From NCBI GenBank assembly GCA_031761405.1, contig JASEVX010000003.1, positions 144,142,350-144,206,349 on the forward strand: 64,000 bases of DNA, written 5' to 3'. Shown piece by piece: positions 32,901 through 41,186 of this stretch. A program made the position numbers and the translations under genes. Under the pieces are notes generated by a model that saw only the letters and a program-made list of their open reading frames with translations, was not told where the DNA came from and did no database searches. This stretch comes from Serripes groenlandicus. Its lineage: Eukaryota; Mollusca; Bivalvia; Cardiida; Cardiidae. Positions within the stretch are counted from its first letter, which is position 1, and each line of letters opens with the position of its first letter.

Positions 32901-35900
32901 CATGAAGGTGTTAGGTAGGTTTGGGTTTAAGTTTATTTGGACTCTGTGAACTTATTATTTTAATGTAAACTTATTTAACATTTAGCTTATATTCATTATT
33001 GATTACATTTGATATCTCCTTCCTGGAGGCATAATCAGTACTGACACTATTGTGTGGAAAAAACCACAAAGGTAGAACCAAATCATCAAGGGATTTGAGC
33101 CTAGGATCTTCGGCACGATAGGTCGACACTCTTACCACAGCACCAGTGTCTTCAACTGTCTTCCACAAACTTTTTTATTTTTGCAGCCAAGCTCAAAGAA
33201 GTATGATGTAAAAATAGCAGTTATGAGTCGTGAGTGCCTGACACACAGGTTGCACAAAGGCTAATTAGTACCTTTGGACTTGCCCTTTCCCACATGCTAC
33301 AAATCTTCAGAAGACAACTTTGAAAACACATTGACAAAAATCCGGAAAAACTTTATAAATGAGAGTTAAACTATTAAATAGAGTTGAAAGCATTGTGGCA
33401 AAAGGAGAAATTGCTTGTTTTGAACAATTTCTCCTTTTGCCACAATATTTTCAAAAGCCATCTGGCGTGGGAAAGGGTTAATAAAACAAATTACACAGCT
33501 TGGTAACACACCTGAACATGATTTGCTGTAAGAGAGCTATTGTGATCACTTGACTGTCCAGCGTTAGGATTGAACAACTTCTTTAAACGACTTCTCTTTC
33601 TTAATGACTGGGTCAATTAGATATCTAATGTGGATATAAAAAAAAGATCATCTGACAAATTAGAAAATGTTGTGAGAAACGGAGAATTGGCTTATTATTT
33701 ATCATTTTGCCACTAAAGCTGTCTGCTTCAGGGTGTCAGAAACTGTCTCTTTTAGGAAAAGAGTGAATATTGTGATATTTATTTTCAGACATCCCTCATT
33801 TCAAAGAAGTTGTAATAATGGCCTCCAACTGTGATTCATGTGGACTCAAGGAAACTGAGGTTAAAAGTGGAGGAGGAGTTGAACCCAAGGGCAAAAAGAT
33901 AACATTGAATCTGACAGATGTTAGTGACATGAGTAGAGATGTGCTGAAGGTGAGTTGATGCAACAATTGTAGATAAGTCTTTCCTTCATATGAAATCCTA
34001 TGACTCGACATCTGCTTTGAAAAAGTCTGGGAAAAATCAGTCAAGATCTAGAAACATGCAGCCATCAATAGTTGGCAAATCTGCAGCTATAAAAAGAGTT
34101 GTATCATAATTTGGCTTCCCAACCTTTTGTAATGAGTTCTCAAAAGAATCCTCTCAGTCACATGATTCTAGTGAGCACCACAACATAGGGTAATGTTGAG
34201 TTATAAAGGAGATATTAGGTCAAAGACAAGTTAATCCTTTTTCAACATGTAGGCGCTTTCCGACGACTCGGCAGCAGTGCCACAGTGTTCAACTCTTTTC
34301 AGTATTCACTGTTCCATTTTTAAAGATTTTCTATATTTTTGTCCAGATGTTTGCTGTCGTCTGCTGCATATTTATTGTATGAGGGAAAAAGGTTAACTCC
34401 TCCCAGTAAATGTATCTTCCAGGGCTACGCAAAACCGATAAATTGCCGGTTTAAACCGATTTTGAACTCGGCGGACCGTTTTCAATCTTAAAACTAGTAA
34501 CTAAATCGGTCCAGAAATTTTTATAAATTAAAACTAATATAAAATTGGTCCAGGAATTTCTATAAAGCTAACTATATAACACCTCCGCTACAGGTCACTT
34601 TGTAAACAGAGTCGTCTGTACACCTTCGAGATAGTCACTTACCGTGACGTAAACAGGATTATCGATCCAATTAACTTTGACAATCGTGTAAACTGATAGA
34701 TAATACCTGATGAATGGATGACGGAATTACCCAAGAAAATCCCATTGAATGCATGCGGTAATAATTTCATGCATCTGATACTATCTTCTATTGCTTTGTT
34801 TTAACAGGGTGAATGGTGTCTGGTGTCCGTTCCAGCGTTAGACTTCAGTACCACCATGTCCAGTATGCCTGGCAAGTTTACGACACTAGAGGGACTCATG
34901 GATGATTTATGTAATCAGGTGTGTAAAGTATCTTTAGCTCTCCCAGACTTTGTCCAAGAGGAGATTATGTTGTGTGCACTGTTGTCATCATTTGTAGCGG
35001 CAGCATTAGTTATATGTTTAACCCTTTCCCACTTGCAGAAGCATTTGCAGCAGACGATTTTTGAAAACATTGTGGCAAAAGGAGAAATTGCTCATGATGA
35101 GCAATTTCCCCTTTTGCCACAATGTTTTCAACTCTTTTTAATGAGTGGGCGGAGCTTGTTTTCCTTATATGTATTATAGTGAAAACTTAAAAAAATCTTC
35201 TTGCACTAAATCACTTGCCCAATTTAAAAATATTTGGCACAAACGTTCCATGTTTGATCCTCTGCCAAGGTTGTTAAATTTATTCTGATCCGTTGAAAAA
35301 CATGCCCACCAGAGAGGTTGCTTGTTTTCCTTATATGTATAATAGAGTAAAAACTTTGAAAACTATTTTAAATCAGGTGAGCCATATAGGCCATCATGGC
35401 CCTCTTGTTACAGATTTTAAGTATACAGACATTGTTCACACTCCTGCTACATATACTTGCTTTCATTCACTATTAAGATTTGGGTGACTTCACATGAAAA
35501 CTGACCTTAGAATGTTTAACCCTTTCCCACATACAGAAAATCTGCAGCAGACGACTTTAAACTTGTCAAGTCCAAAATGTAGAAGATCTCTAATAATGAT
35601 GGAATAATTATTGAAAAAAGTTGAAAACTTTGTGGCAAAAGGAGAAATTGCTAATTTTAATACAAGTTCTCCTTTTGTCACAATGTTTTCTAAAGTCGTC
35701 TGCTGTAGATGTGTCAAAATGCGTCTACAGGTGGGAAAGGCTTGAACATAAATGATAATTAAAATCAACCTAGGCCATAGCTAGTGCAGGTGTTACATGT
35801 GTTCCTTGAAATATTCTGCTGGTCTTAACCATTTCCAGAAGATTCCATGATGCTTTTTAACTCTTTCCAACATACAGCAAAGCTTCAGCAGACGACTTTA

Positions 35901-38273
35901 AAAACAGATTGGCAACAATTTTAACTATTGAAAAGAGTTCACAACATTGTGGCAAAAGGAGAAATTGCTCATCATGAGCAATCTATTTGTCTCAATGTTT
36001 TCAAAAATTGTCTGCTGCAAAGGTGTCAGAAAGCGTCTGTTTGACGGAAAGGGTTAACAAGACGTGGACAGGGGAGATTTTATTCAGTCCGCACCATTAA
36101 CAAGGCTGATCTGGTCCTTCACTGGTTGCAATGTCTAGAAGTTAGGTTTTCCTAAACTTGACAATTCTTAATTGATCTTTATGTTATTTGAAGATACTTT
36201 CATATTGTGAAACTAGATGGAACTTACTTTATAGTGAATCAAAAACATTTGGGCAAGATAAAAAAAACATAAAGAGAAAAGGATAAATTATAGATGCAAT
36301 GTAGTTATCAAGTAGATTTTATATTCTGCAGATAAAAAGATTTGATCCGTTTTTGATGGGTGACAGTTCCTCAGTAAGTAAAAGGGCAAAGATTGCAGCC
36401 TTCTGTGAGAAAATTGATAAGGTAAATTTCTTTATAAGACATTTATTTCATTGCCTTGGCCCTTTATCTGCTTTTCATTAACTATCTCAATCGTCTTTTT
36501 TAGTAGACTACTTTTGAAAAGATTGAATTTGTACTTTTTTGCATTTTATTTTTTTACAATGTAGTTCTTGTGTCCCTAAAAGGGATCACTCTTCTGTCTA
36601 TCTGCCTCTGTCTGTCTGTCTGTCCATTGCATTTTGCAGTTATTGTTTTTGAGTTCCTCTTCAAAATTGCTCTAGTTTTAATGAAGAATGCATATATACA
36701 AAATTACAAAGCATATTTAAAGCATATTTAAAGGAATCTGTTTAAAGAACTGTATGGAACCTTGCGTAGCCAGTGTAAATTGAACTGCATCATGATTAAT
36801 ATACTAGAACTTTTAAATTAAGGTCAGAATAAGATTTATGCCTAATTTATAAATGTACATGCATCTTCTGAGAAAAAGTTAGAATTGTAACCCTACTAGT
36901 TCTATGCTTTTATAACAATAAATGGTGTCAAACAGGAGAGTAATTATAAGCTCCAAATCGCCTCGCATAGCTTATAACGTTTTCACTCACCTATCAGACA
37001 CATTACTGTGAAAGTTCAATTTACACAGAGAATAACTGAATATACCTATAAAATTGGAAAACATGTGCCTTTTTAAGTTAACCCTTTCCAACATACAGCA
37101 AATTTGCAGCAGACGACTTTGAAAATATCTAGGCAAAAAAGGCGTCAGAAAGTGTCTGTATGTGGGAAAGGGTTAAGGAAAGTGTAATGGGTAAATTAAC
37201 TCTTTCGATCAAGCAAAACAATTGCAGCAGACGACTTTAAAAACATTTACCGGTAGTTAAAAATGTCAAAACTCTCTATTACTGAAATTGTTATTATTGA
37301 ATTGAGTTGAAAACATTGTGGCAAAGGGAGCCAATGCACAATTTCAACTTTTGACACAAACTTTTCAATAGTCATCTGCTACATATTTGTATGTAAGTGG
37401 GAAAGGACTAATTGGTAATGTATTAATTACAGGGTTGTATGACAATCCATGTTAACGTAATTTAATCCTAATTTCAGATCAAGTCCGGGGAACAGTTAAA
37501 TATAAAGATTATACTGGATGATCCGACTGGCAACAGTTATTTGCAGGTAAATAATTGTTATTTACTCCCTGTTTCCCTGATACAAAAGATTTCTGATGCC
37601 TTATTCATCAGGTGACTTTTGCCTTTAAACCATTTACCGGTAGTTTTAAATGTAAAAACTCTCTCACTGAAATTGTTATACACATTCATTAACCATGACC
37701 ACAATAATGGCCGTTTCCTTTGTGACAAGGTTTAAAGTGGGGCATTGTGTCCTATGGAAATATTTCTAGTTTATCAATTAACATTTTCCCTCATACGACA
37801 ATTCTGCAGCAGACGACATTGAACGTATTTTGTCAAAAAATAGAAAATCTCCATAATTGAATGGATAACCTATGACACAAAGTGGAAAACATTGTGGTAA
37901 AATGAGAAATTGCACGTTTTGTGAAATTTCTTCTTTTGCCACTATGTTTTCAAAAAGCCGTCTGATTCAGAGACGTCGGAAAGAGTCTATATGAGGGAAA
38001 GGGTTAAAACAAAAAACAACAGCATCACATTGCTTGACAAGACATTATTTTATTGTTTTACACTATTTTGGAACAACCCCTGTACATGATGAACTGCTAT
38101 TATAATCAGAAAACTTCTAGACAAATGATACCATGATAATTATTTTCAATGATTGGTTTCAGAATCTTTATGCCCCAGATCCTGATCCGGAAATGACAGT
38201 TGAAATCTACGATAGAACAGATGAACAGAATGATGATCTTGGAATTAATGATATGATAACAGAAAACTACTAA
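17868..38273 (+). CDS. ZPR1: Zinc finger protein ZPR1, complete gene of 13 exons
   Basis: The 13 exons join in phase to 429 codons plus stop (human protein about 459 aa, with a longer N-terminus). The protein has the family's duplicated layout: C4 zinc finger 1 (C29-x2-C32 ... C58-x2-C61), an alpha/beta domain with IPELEFENP and IDDPSGNSF, then zinc finger 2 (C235-x2-C238 ... C264-x2-C267) and a second domain with [22 protein letters not shown] and a C-terminal DLGINDM. ZPR1 is known to bind eEF1A and growth-factor receptor tails, and to work with SMN in snRNP assembly. I chose ATG 17868 because it starts the acidic leader just before [10 protein letters not shown]. An in-frame extension to 17844 begins with TTG. 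The 5' UTR and promoter are not identified. The gene spans 20.4 kb because its introns are filled with MITEs and Helentron-like elements. Exons are listed separately. Confidence 0.97.
17983..18036. mobile_element. TTAA MITE left end in ZPR1 intron 1
   Basis: TTTAACCCTTTCCCACATAC, cut by the Helentron-like element that follows. Its probable other end lies at about 20757-20847 (CAAAGTCGTCTGCTGCAG ... GGGAAAGGGTTAA). Confidence 0.65.
18037..19240 (+). mobile_element. Helentron-like family A, 5' end and eight core units
   Basis: 5' foldback AGCTCACCAGAGCACAAAGT / GCTCAAGGTGAGTTTTTGTG. Then units of about 145 bp, each with CTTGTTAACACTCTGGAAGC, TTGAGCATGTTGAAAC and GGGTCATGTCGGGTCAAAAA. The 3' end is missing. 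Confidence 0.8.
19260..19390. mobile_element. TTAA MITE fragment
   Basis: GCCCTTTCTCACAATA ... AAAATTGCTCTTACAGTGCA and TTTCTCCTTTTGCCACATTA show a decayed left half. Confidence 0.55.
19656..20753 (+). mobile_element. Composite Helentron-like element (A start, C/A2 middle, B end)
   Basis: Begins GCTCACCTGTACACGAAGTG with about three family A units. It passes at about 20150 into units with TCCGAAAGTTTCAGGCTGAT, and from about 20455 into family B sequence. It ends AATAGTCGAGCGCGCTGTC ... GACAGCTCTTG. A chimera of three families. Confidence 0.65.
20877..21297. mobile_element. TTAA MITE, long variant in ZPR1 intron 1
   Basis: Left AAATCCTTTCCCTGATACAG and right TATGAGGGAAAGGACTAA, with GGAGAAATTGCT repeated at both sides of about 230 bp of extra unrelated sequence. 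Suggests an insertion inside the MITE or two fused copies. Confidence 0.6.
21358..21519 (+). CDS. ZPR1: ZPR1 exon 2 (codons 36-89)
   Basis: Acceptor TTTCACAG and donor GTATGT, phase 0 at both ends, 54 codons. Encodes [20 protein letters not shown] and FACEHC, the second Cys pair of zinc finger 1, then [11 protein letters not shown]. These are strongly conserved in ZPR1. Confidence 0.97.
21903..22085 (-). mobile_element. TTAA MITE copy in ZPR1 intron 2
   Basis: CTTAACCCTGTCCCATATAC ... AAAGTTGTCTGCTGCATAGG ... GTGGGAAAGGGTTAA. The central hairpin is partly deleted. Confidence 0.75.
22320..22421. mobile_element. TTAA MITE right-half fragment
   Basis: ATTTGCCACAATGTTTGC, GTCATATGCTGTATAGG and GAGAAAGGGTTTAA. 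Confidence 0.6.
22668..22835 (+). repeat. tRNA-derived SINE, diverged copy in ZPR1 intron 2
   Basis: Same family as 13667-13896: GTTTCGATCCCCAGTCATGG (B box), GCCCTTGGACAAGGCACATT and CTAGTACTGGTTTGTTACC. The A box is damaged and no clear target duplication is seen. Confidence 0.8.
22947..23031 (+). CDS. ZPR1: ZPR1 exon 3
   Basis: Acceptor CTTTTCCAG, ends GKG plus one base before donor GTAATC (phase 1). Encodes [10 protein letters not shown] and [14 protein letters not shown], the first IPELEFE motif. MITE-like sequence follows the donor directly. Confidence 0.95.
23032..23240 (+). mobile_element. TTAA MITE, diverged, directly after the exon 3 donor
   Basis: TTTCCTTCTTGCAGACGCAT ... ATGGCAAAATGAGAAATTTC ... 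TTGAAGTCATCTGGTAC. The left TIR has decayed into the splice-donor region. Confidence 0.6.
23884..24777 (+). mobile_element. Helentron-like family A2, complete copy in ZPR1 intron 3
   Basis: 5' foldback AGCTGACCTGAGCACAAAGT / GCTCAAGATGAG. Then about four units of 150-165 bp (GATTTTCAAATAATTTTGTA, ACCCTCTATCAGATTCCTTC). The 3' end is GGTGAGCGATCCAGGGCC, hairpin GGCCATCATGGC and TCTTG|TTT. It ends 50 bp before exon 4. Confidence 0.82.
24828..24898 (+). CDS. ZPR1: ZPR1 exon 4
   Basis: Acceptor TTCTGAACAG, donor GTGAGA. Encodes [19 protein letters not shown], matching the family LTTVEGLI region. Phase 1 in, phase 0 out. A complete TTAA MITE starts 18 bp into the next intron. Confidence 0.95.
24916..25121 (-). 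mobile_element. TTAA MITE, complete, 18 bp after the exon 4 donor
   Basis: TTAACCCTTTCCCACATACA ... TTTGCTTGTTTTGAGCCA ... GTCGTCTGCTGCAGATGCG ... GGGAATGGGTTAA. Confidence 0.88.
25554..25772 (+). mobile_element. TTAA MITE, complete, in ZPR1 intron 4
   Basis: TTTATCTTTCCCACTTGCAG ... GTGGCAAAAGGAGAAATTTA ... TTCAAAGTTGTCTGTTGCAG ... GTGGGAAAGGGTTAA. It stops 28 bp before exon 5. Confidence 0.85.
25800..25886 (+). CDS. ZPR1: ZPR1 exon 5
   Basis: Acceptor ATTTTACAG, donor GTAAGT, 29 codons in phase 0. Encodes [20 protein letters not shown], the helical segment before the IDDPSGN strand. Confidence 0.95.
26903..27418 (+). repeat. Recent 258-bp tandem duplication in ZPR1 intron 5
   Basis: Units 26903-27160 and 27161-27418 differ by one base as far as I can see (A/T near 27043 and 27301). 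Both hold the same open stretch ([16 protein letters not shown] ...), which is not ZPR1 and is not recognised. The end of the unit has MITE-like TAATTTCTCCTTTCC. Confidence 0.9.
27460..27500 (+). CDS. ZPR1: ZPR1 exon 6 (before the U12-type intron)
   Basis: Acceptor TTATTTTAG. Encodes [13 protein letters not shown] plus CC. Reading on past 27500 meets TAG within five codons. The exon ends where ATATCCTTT begins, the perfect U12 5' splice signal. Joining CC to the T at 28301 gives Pro and restores NPLAPQED, which aligns with ENPHAPQKDD of the vertebrate protein. Confidence 0.93.
27605..27832 (-). mobile_element. TTAA MITE, complete, inside the U12-type intron
   Basis: 228 bp, TTAACCCTTTCCCACATACA to TATGTGGGAAAGGGTTAA. 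Confidence 0.9.
27915..28103 (-). mobile_element. TTAA MITE with perfect central hairpin, inside the U12-type intron
   Basis: Starts TTTAACACTTTCCGACATAC. The stem GGCAAAAGGAGGAATTGCT pairs perfectly with AGCAATTCCTCCTTTTGCC around a short loop. The last TIR bases are lost. Confidence 0.85.
28301..28382 (+). CDS. ZPR1: ZPR1 exon 7 (after the U12-type intron)
   Basis: Begins after the AC terminus and ends LGLP before donor GTAAGT, phase 0. Encodes [20 protein letters not shown], which matches the family DALVITHYNRT segment that closes the first alpha/beta domain. Confidence 0.95.
28869..29094 (+). mobile_element. TTAA MITE, complete, in ZPR1 intron 7
   Basis: TTAACCCTTTCCCTCATATA ... GTCGTATGAGAGAAAGGGTTAA, nearly the same as the canonical copy at 14928. 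Confidence 0.92.
29098..29406 (-). repeat. Long tRNA-derived SINE with 12-bp target duplication
   Basis: On the - strand the tRNA-like head has A box TAGCTCAGTCGG and B box AGTTCGAATCC, followed by a body with GGAAGATTGTTGTGTGGAG and AAACGGCGTTAAACCCC and a tail of CAATCAATC repeats. Flanks AAGGGTTAAGAA (29086-29097 and 29407-29418) are identical. The left one is the MITE end at 29094, so the SINE came after the MITE. Confidence 0.92.
29738..32460 (+). mobile_element. Helentron-like family C, complete, with family B nested inside
   Basis: 5' TAGATCACCTAGAGCCAAGG / CTCAAGGTGAGCTATTCTG. Units have GAGAACTTTGGTTGCTGTGG and TCTCCTCTGAATCTGC. The 3' end is CAGGTGATCGCTTTAGG, hairpin GGGCCATCTTGGCCC and TCTTG|TTT. 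Family B occupies 30144-31875. The uninterrupted sequence is seen in the copy at 61911-63217. Confidence 0.85.
30144..31875 (+). mobile_element. Helentron-like family B with about nine 176-bp units
   Basis: Ends AACTCGACTATTC / GAATAGTCGAG are inverted. GTCGGCGTCGGCGTCGGCGT follows the 5' end. Units repeat at about 176 bp (GATGCATTGCATTGAAAC at 30434, 30610, 30786, 30965, 31141, 31316). The 3' hairpin GCTGTCCTCCGACAGC is followed by TCTTG|TTT. No coding capacity. Confidence 0.88.
32800..32914 (+). CDS. ZPR1: ZPR1 exon 8
   Basis: Acceptor CATTTTCAG, ends KVL plus one base before donor GTAGGT. Encodes [20 protein letters not shown], the first Cys pair of zinc finger 2 (C235-x2-C238). Confidence 0.96.
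33283..33482 (-). mobile_element. TTAA MITE in ZPR1 intron 8
   Basis: TTGCCCTTTCCCACATGC ... GGAGAAATTGCTTGTTTTGA ... GCGTGGGAAAGGGTTAA. Part of the right arm is deleted. Confidence 0.85.
33789..33949 (+). CDS. ZPR1: ZPR1 exon 9
   Basis: Acceptor TTATTTTCAG, donor GTGAGT, 53 codons plus the split Asp. Encodes [19 protein letters not shown] (second Cys pair of zinc finger 2), [17 protein letters not shown] and [11 protein letters not shown], all hallmarks of the family. Confidence 0.97.
34230..34396 (+). mobile_element. TTAA MITE, internally deleted, in ZPR1 intron 9
   Basis: GTTAATCCTTTTTCAACATG ... CTGTCGTCTGCTGCATA ... GAGGGAAAAAGGTTAA. The hairpin is deleted. Confidence 0.75.
34808..34918 (+). 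CDS. ZPR1: ZPR1 exon 10
   Basis: Acceptor TTTTAACAG, donor GTGTGT, 37 codons in phase 0. Encodes the second-domain VPALDF and [13 protein letters not shown], equivalent to [12 protein letters not shown] in mammals. Confidence 0.96.
35017..35141 (+). mobile_element. TTAA MITE left half, cut by a Helentron-like piece
   Basis: TTTAACCCTTTCCCACTTGC and the perfect stem AAATTGCTCATGATGAGCAA. The remainder is lost where family A2 sequence begins. Confidence 0.8.
35142..35407 (+). mobile_element. Helentron-like family A2, 3' part
   Basis: Ends CAGGTGAGCCATATAGG, GGCCATCATGGCC and CTCTTG|TTA. No 5' end. Confidence 0.75.
35516..35745 (-). mobile_element. TTAA MITE in ZPR1 intron 10
   Basis: TTTAACCCTTTCCCACATAC ... 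GTGGGAAAGGCTTGAA. Full length with a mutated right end. Confidence 0.88.
35859..36057 (-). mobile_element. TTAA MITE in ZPR1 intron 10, second copy
   Basis: TTTAACTCTTTCCAACATAC ... AAATTGCTCATCATGAGCAA ... GACGGAAAGGGTTAA. Some 110 bp from the previous copy. Confidence 0.85.
36332..36421 (+). CDS. ZPR1: ZPR1 exon 11
   Basis: Acceptor TATTCTGCAG, donor GTAAAT, 30 codons. Encodes DPFLMGDSS and [11 protein letters not shown], matching NPFTLGDSS in the human protein. Confidence 0.94.
37079..37176 (-). mobile_element. TTAA MITE, about 98-bp deletion derivative
   Basis: Both TIRs intact (TTAACCCTTTCCAACATAC / TATGTGGGAAAGGGTTAA), but the centre including the hairpin is missing. Confidence 0.85.
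37196..37412 (-). mobile_element. TTAA MITE, diverged, 20 bp from the deletion derivative
   Basis: ATTAACTCTTTCGATCAAGC ... GGCAAAGGGAGCCAATGCAC ... GTGGGAAAGGACTAA. Confidence 0.75.
37478..37546 (+). CDS. ZPR1: ZPR1 exon 12
   Basis: Acceptor AATTTCAG, donor GTAAAT, 23 codons. Encodes [15 protein letters not shown], the second-domain copy of the DDPxGNS motif. Confidence 0.96.
37778..38007 (-). mobile_element. TTAA MITE, full-length, in ZPR1 intron 12
   Basis: 230 bp, TTAACATTTTCCCTCATACG ... TATGAGGGAAAGGGTTAA. Confidence 0.88.
38163..38273 (+). CDS. ZPR1: ZPR1 exon 13 and stop
   Basis: Acceptor GGTTTCAG. Encodes [19 protein letters not shown] and ends at TAA 38271-38273 after [12 protein letters not shown]. 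It lacks the roughly ten-residue basic tail of mammalian ZPR1. No AATAAA lies close by; one occurs near 38824. The 3' end is uncertain. Confidence 0.95.
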   Translation, partial: NLYAPDPDPEMTVEIYDRTDEQNDDLGINDMITENY

Positions 38274-38385
38274 CAAAAGTGATAGGATAAAGCGTTTGGG
38301 GTTGGCATTCTGCTTCAACTCTTTTCTTGTTGCAGATGACTTTTAACGCCACTTTAAAAACATGGCAAAAAAAAAAGTTACTCAT

Positions 38386-39250
38386 TTTAAGCTCATCTGA
38401 ACACAACGTGCTCATGGTGGCCTTTTGTGACTGCATGATGTTCGTTGTTTGTATGTGCAGACGTTTGGACATTCAAAACTTTTCTTTAACCCTTTGCCTC
38501 ATACGACAATTCTGCAGCAGACGACTTTGAACATTATTTGTCAAAAAATAGAAAATCTCTATAATTGAATGGATAACCTATGACTAAAAGTGGAAAACAT
38601 TGTGGCAAAAGGAGAAATTGCTTGTTTTGAGCAATTTCTTCTTTTGTCACTATGTTTTATAAAAGCTGTCTGCTGCAGAGGCGTAAGAAAGCGTCTATAT
38701 GAGGGAAAGGGTTAAAAGACATCTCCCAAACCACTGTTTGGATTTTGACTTGCCAGAAATGATCCTCTTTCAAAGTTATTCAGAAAGTTAAATCCATTGT
38801 ATAACTAGGTCACAGGAGCTAAAATAAATTTTTAAATCTTGTTATGCAAAAGTACTGGCCTGATTTAAAAATAATATTTTCATATATGTTCCTTGGGTGA
38901 CCCTCTACCAAGAGTGTTCATATTATTCTTATCTGTTTAAAAATATGTACTTTGAAACAAATATGAAGCAGATGACTCAAAACCTGAGCAAATATTTGTA
39001 TATTTATATGTATATATGGTGATATTTTTGTGCAAAAGTATAAGCCAGCCATGGGACGGGATGTGCTTACTTTATGTTTACATGTCCATAGTAAAAACTT
39101 ACAGGACCGATTAGAAAATAAATTTGGCACAAATGTTCCTTGGGTGACTTTCTTTCAAGATTGTTCAAGTTATTGAAAAACATGGCTGTTTTGTGTAGCT
39201 CATTTTCTTTATATGTACTAAGTAAATACTTTTGAAACAATGTATTAGGT
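38386..39250 (+). mobile_element. Helentron-like A-group remnant downstream of ZPR1, split by a MITE
   Basis: TTAAGCTCATCTGAACACAA and CGTGCTCATGGTGGCC resemble the family A 5' foldback. After the MITE at 38486-38715 the sequence continues with family A2/C words (TTCCTTGGGTGACCCTCTAC, TTCCTTGGGTGAC). Strongly decayed. Confidence 0.55.
38486..38715 (-). mobile_element. TTAA MITE, full-length, downstream of ZPR1
   Basis: 230 bp, TTAACCCTTTGCCTCATACG ... TATGAGGGAAAGGGTTAA, with the stem AAATTGCTTGTTTTGAGCAA. Confidence 0.9.
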
Positions 39251-39412
39251 CATAGGTTGAATCCGAATCAAATGCAAATATAATACACCCAATTTCCATT
39301 GTTTCATGTATGGTATACATGTGTTTCATCTGTGATCTTATTTCTTTTGGAATGAAACTGTAAAATTAAACTTGCCTTATTATTATATTGTTTATTTCGT
39401 AGTTGGTTTTTT

Positions 39413-40058
39413 TAGCTCACGAAGTGCTCAAGGTGAGCTATTGTGATCAAATATTGTCTGGCGTCCGTCTGTCGTCAACAATTGCCTTGTTAACACTCTA
39501 CAGGCTACATTTTGCATCCTATCTTCATGAAAGTTTATCTGAACAGTTATCTCCATCAAATCTTGCACAATTTCGAAACTGGGCCATATGAGGTCAAAAA
39601 CTAGGTCACTATGTCAAATTGAAGTAAAATCTTGTTAACACTCTGGTGGCCGCTTTTTTAACTTGAGCATGTTGAAACTTTATCAGAATGTTTGTTTTGA
39701 TGATATGTTTAAATATAGGTCATGTCAGGTCGAAAAATAGGTCACTAGGTCAAATTGAAGGAAAATCTGGTTAACACTCTAGAGGCCGCAATTTTTGCTT
39801 CAGCAGATTGATATTTGTCAAAATGTTTGTCTTAATCATATCTAGGTCAAGTTCTAATATGGGTAATATAGGTCCATAGGCTAAATTGAAGGGAAATCTT
39901 CTTAACACTCTGGAGGCTGCATTTTTAACTGGAGCATGTTGAATCTTTGTCAAAAAGTTTGTCTTGATGATATGTAGGCCAAATTCGAATTTGGGTCATG
40001 TCTGTTCAAAAACTAGGTCACAAGGCCAAAATGAAGTAAATTCTTGTTAACACTAGAA
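39413..40058 (+). mobile_element. Helentron-like family A, 5' end and about four units
   Basis: TTAGCTCACGAAGTGCTCAA / GGTGAGCTATTGTGATC, then units with CTTGTTAACACTCT. It is broken at about 40058, where MITE sequence begins. Confidence 0.78.
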
Positions 40059-40198
40059 ATTGCTCAAAACAAACAATTTTTCCTTTTGCCACAATGTTTT
40101 CAACTTTTTTCAGTAATTATACCTACAATTCTAGAGATTTTTCATATTTTTGAGTAGAAATTTTCAAATTTATCTACTGTATGTGGGAAAGGGTTAAA
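40059..40198 (+). mobile_element. TTAA MITE right part
   Basis: AAATTGCTCAAAACAAACAA ... GTATGTGGGAAAGGGTTAA. The left TIR is missing at the junction with the Helentron-like units. Confidence 0.75.
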
Positions 40199-40204
40199 GA
40201 CAGG

Positions 40205-40330
40205 ATTGATGTGAAGTTATCTTAATTCATTGAACATGGCGCAATGAAAGAAGAAGTGTTCCTCATTCTCAATATATCTCTGACATTTTGGACAGAAGCG
40301 TTTATCATAAGGTATATTGGTAGATGTATT
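40205..40330 (-). pseudogene. LINE C-terminal fragment
   Basis: The - strand reads TNIPYDKRFCPKCQRYIENE followed by EHFFFHCAMFNE, the C-x2-C ... H-x4-C knuckle downstream of RT in many LINEs. It is related to, but distinct from, the element at 1-1080. It is only about 40 codons long and is flanked by a MITE fragment on the left. Confidence 0.65.
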
Positions 40331-40935
40331 TAAGGAAGATCTTGGGTTAATTCTGCATGGCGAGGGTAAATAAAACCAAATAGTTAGTTAGCAATGATAA
40401 GACCCAAGATCACAGGTTACACTGCATCGATGCGCCCAGTACTGCTCCATTGATTAGAATCCATACATAGACGACCGGACAAGAAGGCTGCAAATTGTTC
40501 TGGTGGGTTTCGCGATTAGACATCAATAGGCATCGCATTATCTGACGCGTAACTGTTGGGTTCACGGAGAACAGAAACCCAGCTCACTATTTTCCACAAA
40601 GTTATATGCATGAAATGCAATACTTATCCTGCTTGTCTTTGCAGAATTTTATGTACTACACTTAAATATTGACTTATAACATGTAAAGCAGAACACCAGA
40701 CTAGTTCACCATCATTTATTCGGACAGGCTCCACGGTTAGACTTATTAAACTAACCGAAATATAGATATTATCTTTATTTTTATCAACACCTGTTTAAAG
40801 GAGGATACCCATTCTGTACGCGACTATATGGAATAAAATTTCGAAATCGTTGACAGACGTGTGTCTTGGTGTTCAATTAGGTAGGTCATACACAGTAAAT
40901 GGGGCTAGCAATACGTCAGTAAAACATGCAGGATG
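40331..40935. other. Intergenic, nothing recognised
   Basis: Moderate GC with scattered CpG. No coding motif and no shared repeat seen. Confidence 0.4.
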
Positions 40936-41032
40936 CTCAGCAAAGATTAAGTTGATATCACTGCGCAGGCTGATCTGGGTCGATACATTACGCAGAGTCT
41001 GTCATGTTTGTTTTCTATTGGATCGGCTCATA
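40935..41032 (+). mobile_element. Fragment of the GAGCCG-ended MITE (see 45547-45782)
   Basis: CTGCGCAGGCTGATCTGGGT, TTACGCAGAGTCTGTCATG and TTTTCTATTGGATCGGCTCA match the right half of the copy at 45547-45782. Confidence 0.65.
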
Positions 41033-41056
41033 TAATGATTACACTGGTGTTTTTTT

Positions 41057-41186
41057 TAGCTCACCTGAGCTTTTGCTCAAGGTGAGTTATTGTGATCGCC
41101 TTTTGTCCAGCGTGTGTCGGCCGTCGTGCGTCGGCTTCTTCTCCTCAGTAACCAGTGGGTCAATTGGGATGAAACTTCACAGATGA
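41057..41186 (+). mobile_element. Helentron-like family A2, 5' end only
   Basis: Perfect foldback TAGCTCACCTGAGC / GCTCAAGGTGAGTTA, GTCCAGCGTGTGTCGG and CAGTGGGTCAATTGGGATGA. It breaks after 130 bp. Confidence 0.75.
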
